Notes: generated from the letters alone by a model not told the origin. Counted from the stretch's first letter, positions 8,641 through 18,428 are shown. The stretch: DNA of 46,355 nucleotides from Candidatus Methanomethylophilus sp. UBA78 (GCA_002503545.1 DARY01000029.1:248-46602), one strand, 5' to 3'. Made by a program: numbers and translations.

Positions 8641-9648
8641 TCACGCCACCTCTTCGTCAGAGGCCTCCAGTGCCCTCTGTCTCAGTATGGTTCTGAGTTT
8701 CCCTATGAGGAGGGTCTTGAGTTCCTCCATCCCCTCCCCGGTCACGGAGGATATGTGCGGTACGTCGTTGGCGCTGCGTTCTATGTCGCTCTTGCTCTCG
8801 ACGACGATGATGGGGACATCCTCGAAGTTCCCCTGGATGTCCCTGAGCAGCTTCGTCTGCTTGCCCATGTCGTAACCGCAGGTCTCGGTGGGGTCGAGCA
8901 TGAAGACCATTATGTCGGTCAGGTACCTGAGTGCCAGTACGGCCTGTTTCTCGATGTCGTTCCTGTCCTCGAAGTCGCGGTCGAGCAGTCCGGGGGTGTC
9001 GACGATCTGGAACATCCTCCAGTCGTCCTTTATGTGCCCGATGGTGATGCCCTTGGTGGTGAACGGGTAGGGCGCTATCTCGGGAGCCGCGGTGCTGATG
9101 TAGGTCACCAGGCTGCTCTTGCCCACGTTCGGGAATCCGGCCACCACGACGGTCGGGACGCTCGGGTCGATGGACGGGAGGTCCCTGAACTTGTTCTTGG
9201 CGTCCTGCAGGAAGAGCAGGTCCTTCGATATCTGGTCTATGTACGAGCCCAGACGTCCGTAGAATCCCTTCTTGATGGATTCGATTATCGCAGGGTCCTT
9301 GGTGCGCCTCACTTCCCGGAGGGACTGGTTCTTCAGTAGTTCGGTCCTTCCGGCCGCCCAGTTCAGGGCGCCGAGCGCCTTCTTGTAGCGGTCTATGCCG
9401 ATCACGAGGTCCACGAGCTGGGGGAAGAAATCGTCCTGTTTCTCCATCCTCGGGAATTTCTGGATGTAGCCGACGAGAGTCGTCTCGACTATGTCGCCCG
9501 AAGCCGTGATCCTGGCCAGCGCCGTCTTCTTCTTTCCGTCGAGAGAGTCGCTGCCTTTCTTACTGATCTTTGAGGCCCTGCGGAATGCTTTGTCCATCAA
9601 TTCCTCAGACGAGAGGACAGTCGGTATGGTAGTGTTCATTCCGGCCAT
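8641..9648 (-). CDS. NOG1-family GTP-binding protein
   Basis: A nucleolar-GTP-binding-protein-1-like GTPase, implicated in large ribosomal subunit maturation. G motifs in order: P-loop GFPNVGKSS (about residue 170), the switch segment YPFTTKGI, DTPGLLD, and a G4-like ESKSD. An N-terminal helical region of about 160 residues precedes the GTPase domain, as in Nog1. In-frame starts are GTG 9657, ATG 9648 and ATG 9639. A TATA-like box at 9670-9677 places the transcript start near 9648, so I use that ATG. The stop abuts the polC start. Confidence 0.9.
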   Translation of the reverse strand: MAGMNTTIPTVLSSEELMDKAFRRASKISKKGSDSLDGKKKTALARITASGDIVETTLVGYIQKFPRMEKQDDFFPQLVDLVIGIDRYKKALGALNWAAGRTELLKNQSLREVRRTKDPAIIESIKKGFYGRLGSYIDQISKDLLFLQDAKNKFRDLPSIDPSVPTVVVAGFPNVGKSSLVTYISTAAPEIAPYPFTTKGITIGHIKDDWRMFQIVDTPGLLDRDFEDRNDIEKQAVLALRYLTDIMVFMLDPTETCGYDMGKQTKLLRDIQGNFEDVPIIVVESKSDIERSANDVPHISSVTGEGMEELKTLLIGKLRTILRQRALEASDEEVA

Positions 9649-9669
9649 ATTTTCCACATTGTAATCGCA

Positions 9670-9677
9670 TAATTAAA
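9670..9677 (-). promoter_or_regulatory. TATA-like box of the NOG1-polC operon
   Basis: On the minus strand it reads TTTAATTA, 22-29 nt before the ATG at 9648, compatible with a leaderless transcript. Confidence 0.5.
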
Positions 9678-9701
9678 TAGAACGGTCGGTACCCGCGGGA
9701 C

Positions 9702-9716
9702 GGGGGCAGGGCCCCC
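9702..9716. terminator. Hairpin after the surface-protein gene
   Basis: GGGGGC and GCCCCC separated by 3 nt, 12 nt beyond the stop of the giant minus-strand gene. It can form on either strand. Confidence 0.45.
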
Positions 9717-9727
9717 GCCCGGAACCC

Positions 9728-12700
9728 TCAGGAAGGACCTATGTTCACCGACATGAGCCAGAGGTCGCAGTTCATACCCTTCTCCAGCTTGTAGCCGGTC
9801 GGCAGGGAGACCGCGGGGCAGTTGCGTATGACGACGCCTCCGCGCACGTTCCACGTACCGTCGCCCGCATCCCCTAGGACGCTCTTCAGCGCCGATGCGT
9901 TGCAGGCCACATCGACCCCGGCCCTGGTCCCCGCGTCGAATGAGCCCAGACGGCGGAGCAGGTCCGGCATCGATATCCCCGTGTAGACCGTGACCCCTAC
10001 GTACGTATCATCGCCGGCGGCGGTCCCCAGGTCCACGCCGTAGGGGTCCTCTATATCCAGCAGCATGGATTCCGCTCTCCCTACCACGTACTTCAGGAGG
10101 TCCTCCGCCATGCCCTTGTACGCCTTCACGTAGACCTCGAACCCGGTGCACGCCGAACCAGTGAGGTCCACCACGTCCGCTCTGACGAACACGGAGGCCT
10201 CCACCAGGTAGGACGACAGCCTGTCTATGCCTGCGTCCAGCGCGTATTGCATGATGCGGGTGAAGAGCTCCGACACACCCTCCGTGTCGGTGACGTGCTT
10301 GAGCTCGCCCATGGCCTTCTTGGCGGCGTCCTTCATTATGTCGGCCACCGACCGGGAGAGGATGCCGTCCAGTCCCAGCACCCCCGATCTGTTGGCCTCC
10401 CCGGCGCTGCCCTCGGCCATACCCCATCTGGTGGATCCGTCGAACAGCCTCTGGTACGTCCTGGAGTCGTTGAAGCCGTCGCTGAAAGAGACCAGACCGT
10501 CCACCTCGACACCGTACTCGTTCAGGAGCCTCAGGCTCTCGTCCCTGTTGTTCAGGAACCCCCCTTCGAAACTCAGGACGTATCTTTCTCCGGGCGCCAG
10601 CCTCATATCGAGATGCCGGACGGCCCCTCTCCCGTTCACGAGAATCCAGCCGTGCACGTCGGCGGTGCGGACGGTGTTGTTCATGATCTCCACCCATTCC
10701 CCGTCGCGGTCGGTCCCGCCCGGATTGCTCTCGACCTCGTTTATGAGCACCCCCGTCTCGAACGGGGCGGAGTACTTCACGCTCAGGCCCGCATCGAGGG
10801 ATATCTTCGTCCCGGCTATCGGCGACGGTATGTTCGACAGGACGGTGCCGATCCCGGGCAGATCCGACAGACTGACGTCGATCTCGCGGTACTGCACCAT
10901 CTCCGGTACCGCAAGGTCCACCTCCACCCCTCTGAACGTCCCCGATATGGAGAACAGATGTCCTGTCTGGGTCATCGAGGGGTCCACCGTACCGGACACC
11001 TTCCAGCCGTCCCCTTCTATCGCCACGCCCCCCGTCACCAGGACGCGCGGTTCGCGGAGCTTCACGTCCAGGTACGCGCTGACGTCGTCCCCTCCGACGT
11101 TGCCCGACATCTCCACCCTCACCAGGTTCTTGGTGGTCTTGGAGAGCGATGCGCAGTCCGTCGTGAACTTCAGGGCGAACCCCATGTAGGTGAATCCGAT
11201 CGTCTGGCTCTTCAGCGTAATGTCGATCAGGGCGGCCACCCCGTTGGCCACTTCGTATATCCTCCCGCCGACCGCGCCGTCGATCTTCTCCCTGATGCAT
11301 TGGATGAGCTCCTCGAGGGGGACGATTATCCTCTCGTAGAGCCTCTCCACGTAGTAGGCGGCGTACCTCACGAACTCCCCCACGGATTCCCTCAGCGCGT
11401 TGGCCGCCTCTCCGGCGAGGTACAGGGCCTTCCTGAGGGGTTCCATCAGAGGTTCGGCGGCCTTCAGCAGCTGTTTCCAGATGTCGTGCAGTACGTCGGC
11501 CGAAGCTTCGTATCCGACACCGGCCAGGCTCCATCCGGATACGACGGCTATCTCCAGGTCGATCGACACGCCGGTGCTCCCCGCGAACCCGGAATCGGCA
11601 AGACCCAGCACGTCCGATACGGAGCCGGATCCGTACACGGTGTAGCCGACGGTGTCGGCGATCTTCACCGGGAAGACCGTGCTGTAGTTGGCGCCGGCCG
11701 CATCCTCGATTCCGCACTGGTGGGTGCTGCGGGACGGTCCCGGCCTGCCTACATCCACGACCGGGTCCGAGGTTATCCTCACGCTGAGCTTCTCTACCGA
11801 TCCGGGGTCCCCGGAGAGCTCGAAACGGTCCGTGCCGGGCATGTCCGTGAATCCGCTTGCCGCGTTGATTCCCAGGTTCCGCGAGAACTGGACGCACACC
11901 TGGGACAGGTGCCCGGTGACGTCGAAGGCCCCGTCGGCCTTCAGCAGGCCCCCGCGCAGGATCCCTATGCACCCCCTCTCTATGATGCTGCTCTTGGAGT
12001 TCTGCACGTTCTTCAGCGCCTCCATGCGGGACAGGAGCGAGTCCACCTCCGCCACGTACGCGTCGAACAGCGCCCTGTTCGAATCCAGACCGAAGGCCGC
12101 GGCGGAGGCGTCTCTGGCACATCCGCGAGAGTACTCCTCGTCGCCCGACAGGCCCATGCACTATCCGAAGACGGCGTCGTATACCGCGCCGGCGTTCCTC
12201 TCCGCGAATTTCCCGTAATCGGTGTTGAATATCCTCTCCTTGTTCTCGCTCACCGCATCGTATATGGCGGCGTAGAACTGGTCCGGATAACTGTGCCAGC
12301 TCAGGGAATCCGCCATGTAGGAGACGAAGGAGTCCTCCGCCCCTTCCAGAGCCAGCATGACCGCGCCGTACAGGACGTCCGAGAATTCGCGCGGGTCGTT
12401 CAGATCCACCGTCACCGTGCCCAGCACCCTGGTCTCGGCGGCCTGCGCGATCGCTTCGTTGACTATCGAATAGAGCCACGTGCGTATGGAGCTCGTGTCG
12501 TCGCGGTATTTCGACTTGAAGCTGCTGACGGTGTCGGAGCCCATCATGTCGTGTTCGGGGTACCGCAGGTCCAGGGTCAGGGGCCCGCCGTCGGGGAGCG
12601 GTACGGCGAAGGCCATGTACTCCCCGAGGGCGAGGTCGGTGTTCCCGACGATCTCCCTTATGTAGGGTTCCGCCGAGAAGCTGTTCCTCCCCGTTATGAA

Positions 12701-13696
12701 CGACGTGAAGGAGTCCCAGGCGTTCCTCAGCTTGTCGTCGATCTCGTCGCAGAGCTGCAGGACCTTGTTGCCGAGGAAGTAGTCGAACCACTTGCCCACG
12801 ATCCGGTCGGCCGCGGCGGCCAGGGCCTGCGAGTAGACGGCGCCGACGTTGACGGTCATCCTGCCGCCGGCGTCGCCGACTATGGCCTTGGCCAGGTCGG
12901 TCCTGCCCGTGATCAGTCCGCCGTCGGCGTCCCTGAACACGATGGATTCGACCGCACGCAGGGCGCGCGAGTAGGCATCCCTCACATCGGCCTCCGTGAT
13001 GACGGATTCCGTGCCGTACTCCCCGTAGTAGGCGAAGGCCCCGTATCCGTTCATGACCCTGTACTGCGCGAGGGACGTCAGCTGGTAGGAGACCATCTGG
13101 GACAGCAGGGACCCGCCGTCCTCCAGGATGTTCTCGAACATGGTCCCCCTGTCGCACGCCAGGGGGAGGGCGCCGCTGCCGTCCGATTCGACGTGCAGCG
13201 TCCTGCGCGCCGTTCCCGACTCGGATTCGAAGACGGCCTCCACGGTACCCTCGGCGAGAAGGAACGCTGGCACATACCCGTCGGCGGCGTAGTTCCCGGC
13301 AGGCATCCTGAGGTCCCTCACCTCGATCCCCATGTCGTAGGATTCCACCGTGACCGTGATCCCGGAGTCCTCGGCGGGGAACATGTCGTCCATCCACCGG
13401 GCCATGCCCTCCCTGAAGGATTCGGAGCGCTGGGTCATTCCTCCGAGGCCGGTGTCCCGGCTAACGCGGAGGATGTTCTCCCCCATGCCGCGCTCGATGA
13501 ACCCGACGATGTTGGGGACCGCCTCGGCCATGCCGTCCATCTCCTTCCCGGTGCTGTCCGTGTCCTCGTCCGCATCCTGTATGCCCGCGGCGACGGCGCA
13601 GTAGACCGAGGCACCCATCAGGATCGCCACGGCCACCAGCGCGAAGGGCAGGCTCCCGTCCCTCCTTCCTCCCAGTCTCTTCGGATTCCTTTTCAT
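9728..13696 (-). CDS. Giant secreted/surface protein with lamin-tail domain and in-frame TAG (candidate pyrrolysine codon)
   Basis: One open frame of 1,323 codons if TAG at 12163-12161 (codon 512) is read through. If UAG terminates, the parts are 12161-13696 (511 aa) and 9728-12157 (809 aa). The first part has a basic N-terminus and one membrane helix (SLPFALVAVAILMGASVYCA), like pilin-type or signal-anchor proteins. The second part has no signal of its own, yet carries an LTD (lamin-tail) beta-sandwich around fused residues 984-1090 (INEVESNPGG, GEWVEIMNNT, GWILVNGRG), a domain usual in exported proteins. Between codon 512 and the next ATG there is only one codon and no ribosome-binding site, which favours a single product. 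A TATA-like box lies 25-32 nt before the ATG at 13696. A role at the cell surface is inferred; I do not recognise a named family. Confidence 0.7.
12161..12163 (-). other. In-frame TAG codon (codon 512)
   Basis: On the minus strand the order is GGA-TAG-TGC-ATG, all in one frame. The frame is open for 511 codons before it and 810 after it. Decoding as pyrrolysine is inferred. Confidence 0.6.
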
Positions 13697-13720
13697 GGGG
13701 GAGGTTCTCTCCCGGGGCGC

Positions 13721-13728
13721 ATAAAAAG
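13721..13728 (-). promoter_or_regulatory. TATA-like box of the surface-protein gene
   Basis: Reads CTTTTTAT on the minus strand, 25-32 nt before the ATG at 13696; a leaderless transcript is likely. Confidence 0.5.
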
Positions 13729-13800
13729 CCGGGATACTGCAAGCAGCGTCCGAAGTCCGCCCGCGGAGGGGGCCGCACTGTCCGGACCCTACCCAACATT

Positions 13801-13817
13801 ATTTTAATACAAAGGAG
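13801..13817 (+). promoter_or_regulatory. TATA-like box and ribosome-binding site of the lipid operon
   Basis: ATTTTAAT (13801-13808) followed by AAAGGAG (13811-13817), 12 nt before the ATG at 13830. If the transcript starts near the ATG, the Shine-Dalgarno would not be transcribed, so the true promoter may lie slightly upstream. Confidence 0.4.
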
Positions 13818-13829
13818 AATCCAGCCCCC

Positions 13830-15449
13830 ATGTGTGCAACAGTTAAGCCCTACTCGGCGGCCACCGGTCTTCCCAAGAAGACCCACTCCATATGCCCCGA
13901 GTGCGGCAAGATTCTGGAAGCCACCATCTTCGAGAAGGATGGGAAAGTCTTCATGGAGAAGGAGTGCCCCGAGCACGGAAAGTTCTGCGACATCTACTGG
14001 TCCGACGCCTCCAAGTACCTCGAGGCCGAGGAGTACGCCAAGGACGGTACCGGTCTCAGGAACCCCATGGACAAGGACCTGAAGGAGGGGGAGAACGTCA
14101 ACGTCATCATCGACGGCGAGAGGGTGGACATGCTGTCCCCCACCGCTCTGGCGAACATCGACCTCACCAACAGGTGCAACATGAACTGCCCCATATGCTT
14201 CGCGAACGCCAACGACTCGGGTTACGTCTACGAGCCGGACTTCGAGACCGTATGCAGGATGCTCGACACCCTCCGTGCCGAGGAACCCATCAAATGCACC
14301 GCCGTCCAGTTCTCCGGCGGGGAGCCCACGGTGTACCCCAGGCTCGTCGACGTCATAAAAGCGGCCAAGGAGAGGAAGTTCGCACAGGTGCAGATCGCAT
14401 CGAACGGGATAGTATTCTCCTCCGACTACGAGAAGCTCAAGGCGTGCGCCCAGGCGGGGCTCAACACCATCTACCTCCAGTTCGACGGAATGGACGACGA
14501 CATCTACATGCGTTCCCGCGGAAGGAAGATGATGAAGGTCAAACTGGGCGTCCTCGCCAACCTCAGGAAGCTCAAGGAGGAGACCGGGCACTGCCCCTCC
14601 GTCGTCCTCGTCGTCACCACCGTCCGCGGACTCAACGACTCCCAGATCGGCGACATACTCAGATTCGCCGTCCAGAACAGGGACGTCGTCAGGGGAGTCA
14701 ACTTCCAGCCCGTGGCCTTCACCGGAAGGGTCACCCACGAGGAGGTCAGCGAGGGCAGGATAACCCTCACCGACGTGGCCAAGGCCGTCAACGACCAGAC
14801 CGGATGGACCGGGATGAACGACTGGTACCCCGTCCCCGTCGTGTCCGGGATATCCAACTACGCCTCGATAATCCTCGGCACCAACAAGATCACCTTCCCC
14901 ACCCACCCCCACTGCGGGCTCGCGACCTACCTCTTCATCGACGAGAACGAGAACGTCTACCCGATGCCCGAGTTCATCGAGGTCGAGAAGTTCGTCAAGG
15001 GTCTCGACGAGATAGCCGCCAAGGCCGAGAACGCCACCTTCAAGAAGCTCACCGCCCTGAAGGTCAGGAAGCTGCTCATGAGCAGCCTCAGGGAGGACAA
15101 GATGCCCCCCGGGATGACCAAGAGCACCCTCGTGGAGACCCTCATCTCCATCATGAGCAAGAAGTCCAAGTCGACCCTCGCCAAGTTCTCCTGGGGAATG
15201 ATGTACGTGGGTGCGATGCACTTCCAGGATTCCTACAACTACGATGTGGAGAGGGTCAGGCGCTGCTCCATCCACTACGTCACCCCCGACTGCAAGATCG
15301 TACCGTTCTGCGCCTACAACAGCGGTATCGACATGCGTGTGGAGACCGAGAAGAAGTTCTCCATGCCGCTTGCGGAGTGGAAGGAGAAGCACAAGGAGGA
15401 GGCGAAGCAGCTCGAGGCCGCCCTCATCGTGCCGAAAGACGCGGAATAA
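13830..15449 (+). CDS. Radical SAM protein, tetraether lipid synthase (Tes)-like
   Basis: A 539-aa radical SAM enzyme. The N-terminus has paired cysteines (CPECG...CPEHG) like the mononuclear iron/zinc site of the MJ0619/Tes family. The cluster motif CNMNCPIC (CxxxCxxC) is near residue 118, followed by FANANDSGYVYEP and the SAM-binding FSGGEPT. Further cysteines lie near the C-terminus. Tes joins two archaeol lipids into a macrocyclic tetraether. The following ferredoxin and geranylgeranyl reductase genes support a lipid role; from memory the same gene order occurs in Methanosarcina acetivorans. Oddity: where I remember relatives having a Cys-rich stretch (CPxDCGxC) before the radical SAM motif, this protein has DKDLKEGENVNVII. 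It may therefore be a diverged Tes or a paralogue with another substrate. Confidence 0.75.
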   Translation: MCATVKPYSAATGLPKKTHSICPECGKILEATIFEKDGKVFMEKECPEHGKFCDIYWSDASKYLEAEEYAKDGTGLRNPMDKDLKEGENVNVIIDGERVDMLSPTALANIDLTNRCNMNCPICFANANDSGYVYEPDFETVCRMLDTLRAEEPIKCTAVQFSGGEPTVYPRLVDVIKAAKERKFAQVQIASNGIVFSSDYEKLKACAQAGLNTIYLQFDGMDDDIYMRSRGRKMMKVKLGVLANLRKLKEETGHCPSVVLVVTTVRGLNDSQIGDILRFAVQNRDVVRGVNFQPVAFTGRVTHEEVSEGRITLTDVAKAVNDQTGWTGMNDWYPVPVVSGISNYASIILGTNKITFPTHPHCGLATYLFIDENENVYPMPEFIEVEKFVKGLDEIAAKAENATFKKLTALKVRKLLMSSLREDKMPPGMTKSTLVETLISIMSKKSKSTLAKFSWGMMYVGAMHFQDSYNYDVERVRRCSIHYVTPDCKIVPFCAYNSGIDMRVETEKKFSMPLAEWKEKHKEEAKQLEAALIVPKDAE

Positions 15450-15470
15450 GAGAGAAAGGAGCGAACTACA

Positions 15471-15644
15471 ATGATCGTGAACACCAACAAATGCCTGCAC
15501 TGCGGCGGCTGCGTCGGCAGCTGCCCCAAGAACGCCATATTCCTCTGCGACACCATCCTCACCTTCAACAGCGACTGCAACAGGTGCGGAAGGTGCGTGA
15601 GGCTCTGCCCCGTCGGCGCCCTGTCCATGGAGGGAGCGCAGTGA
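15471..15644 (+). CDS. 2[4Fe-4S] ferredoxin, small
   Basis: A 57-aa ferredoxin. Two CxxCxxCxxxCP motifs are complete: C8, C11, C14, C18 and C36, C39, C42, C46, each followed by proline. It begins with an ATG at 15471 after an AAAGGAG ribosome-binding site and ends at TGA 15642-15644, which overlaps the GTG start of the reductase. Its position between a radical SAM enzyme and geranylgeranyl reductase points to electron delivery to one or both. A ferredoxin is known to support the M. acetivorans geranylgeranyl reductase. Confidence 0.93.
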   Translation: MIVNTNKCLHCGGCVGSCPKNAIFLCDTILTFNSDCNRCGRCVRLCPVGALSMEGAQ

Positions 15645-16837
15645 ACCCCCTCAGATGCGAAGTGCTGGTGGTGGGTGCCGGACCCGCCGGGGGCATGGCC
15701 GCCAAGAGCTGCGCCGAGAAGGGCATCGACACCATCCTCATCGAGAAGAAGCCCGAGATCGGAGCCCCCCTCAGGTGCGCCGAGGGTGTCTCCAAGAAGA
15801 TGTTCAAGGAGATCGGGGTCGAGCCCAAGCCCGAGTGGATACGCGCCGACATGAAGGGTGCGGTCATAAGGTCCCCCGACGGGACCTCCTTCCAGCTCGA
15901 CGAGTCCAAGGCCGGGGCCGAGGTCGGGTACGTGCTCGAGAGGCACCTGTTCGACAAGGGCATCAGCAAGCTCGCCGCCGAGGCCGGTGCGAGGATCTAC
16001 CTGCGCACCTGGATGACCGGACCCATAAAGGAGAACGGGAAGATCGTCGGCGCCCACTGCGTCTCCATGGGCGAGCCCCTCGACATCTACTGCGACTGCA
16101 TCGTCGGAGCGGACGGGGTGGAGTCCCAGGTCGGCCGCTGGTGCGGCATCGACACCAACCTGAAGCTCGGGGACATAGAGCCCTGCATACAGTACAGGAT
16201 GGCCGGCTGCGAGTGCTCCATGGACTTCTGCGAGTTCATCCTCGGCAGGTCCGTGGCGCCCGGAGGATACCTCTGGATATTCCCCAAGGGGGACGGGGTG
16301 GCCAACGTCGGCATCGGCATCGGCGGGACCTTCGCCAAGGACGGCGTGCGCCCGAAGCAGTTCCTCGACAAGTTCATCGCCGAGGACCCCAGGTTCAGGA
16401 AGGCGCAGATCCTCGAGATCGACGCCGGTTTCGATTCCACCTGCCCCGGTCTGGAGGACGGCTACTCCACCGACAACGTTCTGCTGGTCGGCGACTCGGC
16501 AAGGCTCATCGACCCCCTCACGGGAGGCGGCATAGGCCACGCCTGCGTGTCCGGCATGTACGCGGGAGAGGTCCTCGCCGAGTGCAAGAAGAAGGGCGAC
16601 TACTCCGCCGAGGCCCTCAAGGCATATGACAGGAAGATCCGCGACCGCATGGAGGACGGACTCTACCGCGACTGGATGGCCAAGGAGAAGCTCGCGGAGC
16701 TCGACGACGAGACCATAAACGAGCTTGTCAAGATCATGTCCACCGCGGACATAGAGCACGTCAACGTCCAGAACCTGCTCATCGCCATCAAGGACAAGTA
16801 CCCCAAGCTCGTCGAGGGCTTCGAGGATCTCATCTGA
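15641..16837 (+). CDS. Digeranylgeranylglycerophospholipid reductase (geranylgeranyl reductase family)
   Basis: A 398-aa FAD-dependent reductase that saturates the isoprenoid chains of archaeal membrane lipids. The dinucleotide-binding motif is at the N-terminus (VLVVGAGPAGGMAAKS), followed by IEKKPEIGAPLRCAEGV, the family's active-site region. A second FAD motif, LLVGDSARLIDPLTGGGI, lies near residue 285. Length is normal. The GTG start at 15641 overlaps the ferredoxin stop (GTGA), so translation is coupled. Together with the upstream genes this forms a lipid-maturation operon, ending at a strong terminator. Confidence 0.92.
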   Translation: MNPLRCEVLVVGAGPAGGMAAKSCAEKGIDTILIEKKPEIGAPLRCAEGVSKKMFKEIGVEPKPEWIRADMKGAVIRSPDGTSFQLDESKAGAEVGYVLERHLFDKGISKLAAEAGARIYLRTWMTGPIKENGKIVGAHCVSMGEPLDIYCDCIVGADGVESQVGRWCGIDTNLKLGDIEPCIQYRMAGCECSMDFCEFILGRSVAPGGYLWIFPKGDGVANVGIGIGGTFAKDGVRPKQFLDKFIAEDPRFRKAQILEIDAGFDSTCPGLEDGYSTDNVLLVGDSARLIDPLTGGGIGHACVSGMYAGEVLAECKKKGDYSAEALKAYDRKIRDRMEDGLYRDWMAKEKLAELDDETINELVKIMSTADIEHVNVQNLLIAIKDKYPKLVEGFEDLI

Positions 16838-16846
16838 GAGCAAAAC

Positions 16847-16878
16847 GGGGGGCGCTGCCCCCCTTCTTTCATTCTTTT
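16847..16878 (+). terminator. Terminator of the lipid operon
   Basis: GGGGGGC (16847-16853) and GCCCCCC (16857-16863) enclose a 3-nt loop and are followed by a T-rich run (TTCTTTCATTCTTTT). It starts about 10 nt after the reductase stop codon. Confidence 0.75.
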
Positions 16879-16905
16879 AAAAAATTCAGTCGGTTCGTAC
16901 GGGAC

Positions 16906-17910
16906 TCATTCCGAGTCTTCCGCGGGGTCCCTGCCTTTCTTCTTGATGTAGTGGCGGTGCCCCTCGTGCTCCCTCACCTTGACGGTCACGCCCTTGACCC
17001 CCGTGTGGATGATGTAGGGGGTCCCCCCGTGGCTCCTTATGGCCTTGGCGACCTTCTCCGGCCTGTCGGTGAGGGCGACCATGCATCCTCCTCCGCCGGA
17101 CCCGGTGAGCTTCGCCCCGTAGGAGTACGGTATGGCCGCCTCCACCATGTGGTTGAGCTCGTTGCAGGATACGCCGAGTATGGAGAGGAGCTTGTGGTCG
17201 TAGGTCATGAGCGCCCCCAGTTTCTCGAGGTCGTTGCGTTTCATGGCGTCGAGCCCGTCGAGGGTGACCTGTCCGATCTCGTCCACGATCCCGGCGGCGA
17301 AGGTGTTGCTCTCGGTGTACTTCTTCACCTTCTCCACCAGCGGTCCCGTGGCCGCCTTGATGCCGGTGTTGCCTATGACGAAGGTCATGTGCGGGACCTC
17401 TATCTTCGACACGTCCCAGGAGTTCCCGTCCTTCTCTATGTGCCAGAGGAAGTCCTCCTCCCGGTACGGCACGTTCAGCGCGATGCCGTATCCGTTGGCG
17501 GAGGCGGAGGTGTCCATGGGGCTGCCCCTTCCCTGCGAGGCGTACTCCGCTTCGTAGGCGAGCCGGGCTATCGTCTCCTTGTCGGTGGGGAGGCCCTCGA
17601 GGGCGCTGATGGCGGCCGCATACGCGTTCGAGAGGGCCGCCGAGGACCCGAGCCCCGACCCGGACGGGACCCTGCCGTCCACGTACACGGACACGGGGGT
17701 GGTCCCGATCCTGTCGGATATGTACCTCATATGGGAGCTCATGTTGTACGGGGTCGCGGGCTGTCCGTTGACCCTGTATGCGTCGCTGCGGCTGACGCGT
17801 ATGCTGAAGCGCATGTCTATCGCCAGGGCGAGGGCGGGCTTGCCGTAGACGACCGCGTGTTCCCCGAGGATCACGAACTTGCCCGGAGCTGATGCTGATA
17901 CTGTTGTCAT
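16906..17910 (-). CDS. mvk: Mevalonate kinase
   Basis: GHMP-family kinase that phosphorylates mevalonate with ATP, feeding isoprenoid units to the archaeal lipids. It opens with SAPGKFVILGEHAVVYGKPA, the classical mevalonate kinase beginning. The ATP loop PSGSGLGSSAA is near residue 105, the SPMDTSAS segment near 150 and the C-terminal KLTGSGGGGC near 265. Length 334 aa is typical apart from a charged tail of about 25 residues. The ATG overlaps the stop of the upstream unknown gene (ATGA). The lipid operon that uses its product is on the opposite strand, convergent. Confidence 0.95.
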   Translation of the reverse strand: MTTVSASAPGKFVILGEHAVVYGKPALALAIDMRFSIRVSRSDAYRVNGQPATPYNMSSHMRYISDRIGTTPVSVYVDGRVPSGSGLGSSAALSNAYAAAISALEGLPTDKETIARLAYEAEYASQGRGSPMDTSASANGYGIALNVPYREEDFLWHIEKDGNSWDVSKIEVPHMTFVIGNTGIKAATGPLVEKVKKYTESNTFAAGIVDEIGQVTLDGLDAMKRNDLEKLGALMTYDHKLLSILGVSCNELNHMVEAAIPYSYGAKLTGSGGGGCMVALTDRPEKVAKAIRSHGGTPYIIHTGVKGVTVKVREHEGHRHYIKKKGRDPAEDSE

Positions 17911-18428
17911 TCCCCGTTCAGTCCGTATTTCATAAGGGTCTCTTTAATGGCGTCGTTGGGGTTCCTTCCGTTGAGGAGCGGCTGTGCGATCTCCCACCAC
18001 CTGTCCTCGAACTCGGAGAGCGCCCGGGCGTACTCCTCGTCGTCGTGGAACTTGCTCCTGTCTATCTGCATGAGGGCCTTCTGCTGCTCCTTGAACAGGC
18101 TCACGTTGAATTTCTTGTTGGTGAGGGCCACGCCCATGAATATGTCGAAGTCCGACATGACGTCGGGGGCGACCTCCGCGGGCTGGGAGTCCCCCAGCAT
18201 GTCGAGGATGGCGCCGGCGGTGAGTTTGAAGGCCATCTTTATCTTGGCCTTCTCGTCGGGCAGTTCCATCTCCCCTATCCTCTTATGGAGCTCCTCGAAC
18301 CACAGGTCGCTCAGGGCGCTGACCCTGTTCGGGTTCTTCCCGTAGACGTACTCCATGGCCCTCTCTTCCTCGGTCTTCTCCTCCTCTCCTCCGAACAGCA
18401 TCGCGTTGGGGTCAAGCTCTCCGCTCAT
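17907..18428 (-). CDS. Conserved-looking hypothetical protein, 173 aa
   Basis: Not recognised. An acidic, mostly helical-looking protein with no signal peptide, membrane helix or cysteine motif. Features include an acidic N-terminus (GGEEEKTEEERAMEYV), an aromatic stretch FEDRWWEIAQPLLNG near residue 140, and a C-terminal DAIKETLMKYGLNGE. It overlaps both the upstream aminotransferase and the downstream mevalonate kinase by ATGA, so it is the middle gene of a three-gene operon. No function is proposed. Confidence 0.8.
   Translation of the reverse strand: MSGELDPNAMLFGGEEEKTEEERAMEYVYGKNPNRVSALSDLWFEELHKRIGEMELPDEKAKIKMAFKLTAGAILDMLGDSQPAEVAPDVMSDFDIFMGVALTNKKFNVSLFKEQQKALMQIDRSKFHDDEEYARALSEFEDRWWEIAQPLLNGRNPNDAIKETLMKYGLNGE

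Noticed and set aside
7024..9339. Plus-strand open frame of about 770 codons opposite polC and NOG1
   Set aside because: Same artefact: a GC-rich antisense frame. The minus-strand genes have clear family motifs over the whole stretch.
12155..12160. ATG 12157 as an independent start for the lamin-tail half
   Set aside because: No Shine-Dalgarno sequence, no promoter and no export signal for an apparently exported protein; kept only as the alternative if UAG terminates.
10247..13807. Very long open frame on the plus strand (over 1,100 codons) opposite the surface-protein gene
   Set aside because: Its translation is low-complexity and rich in Gly, Arg, His and Val without any motif; it is the complement of a GC-rich real gene.
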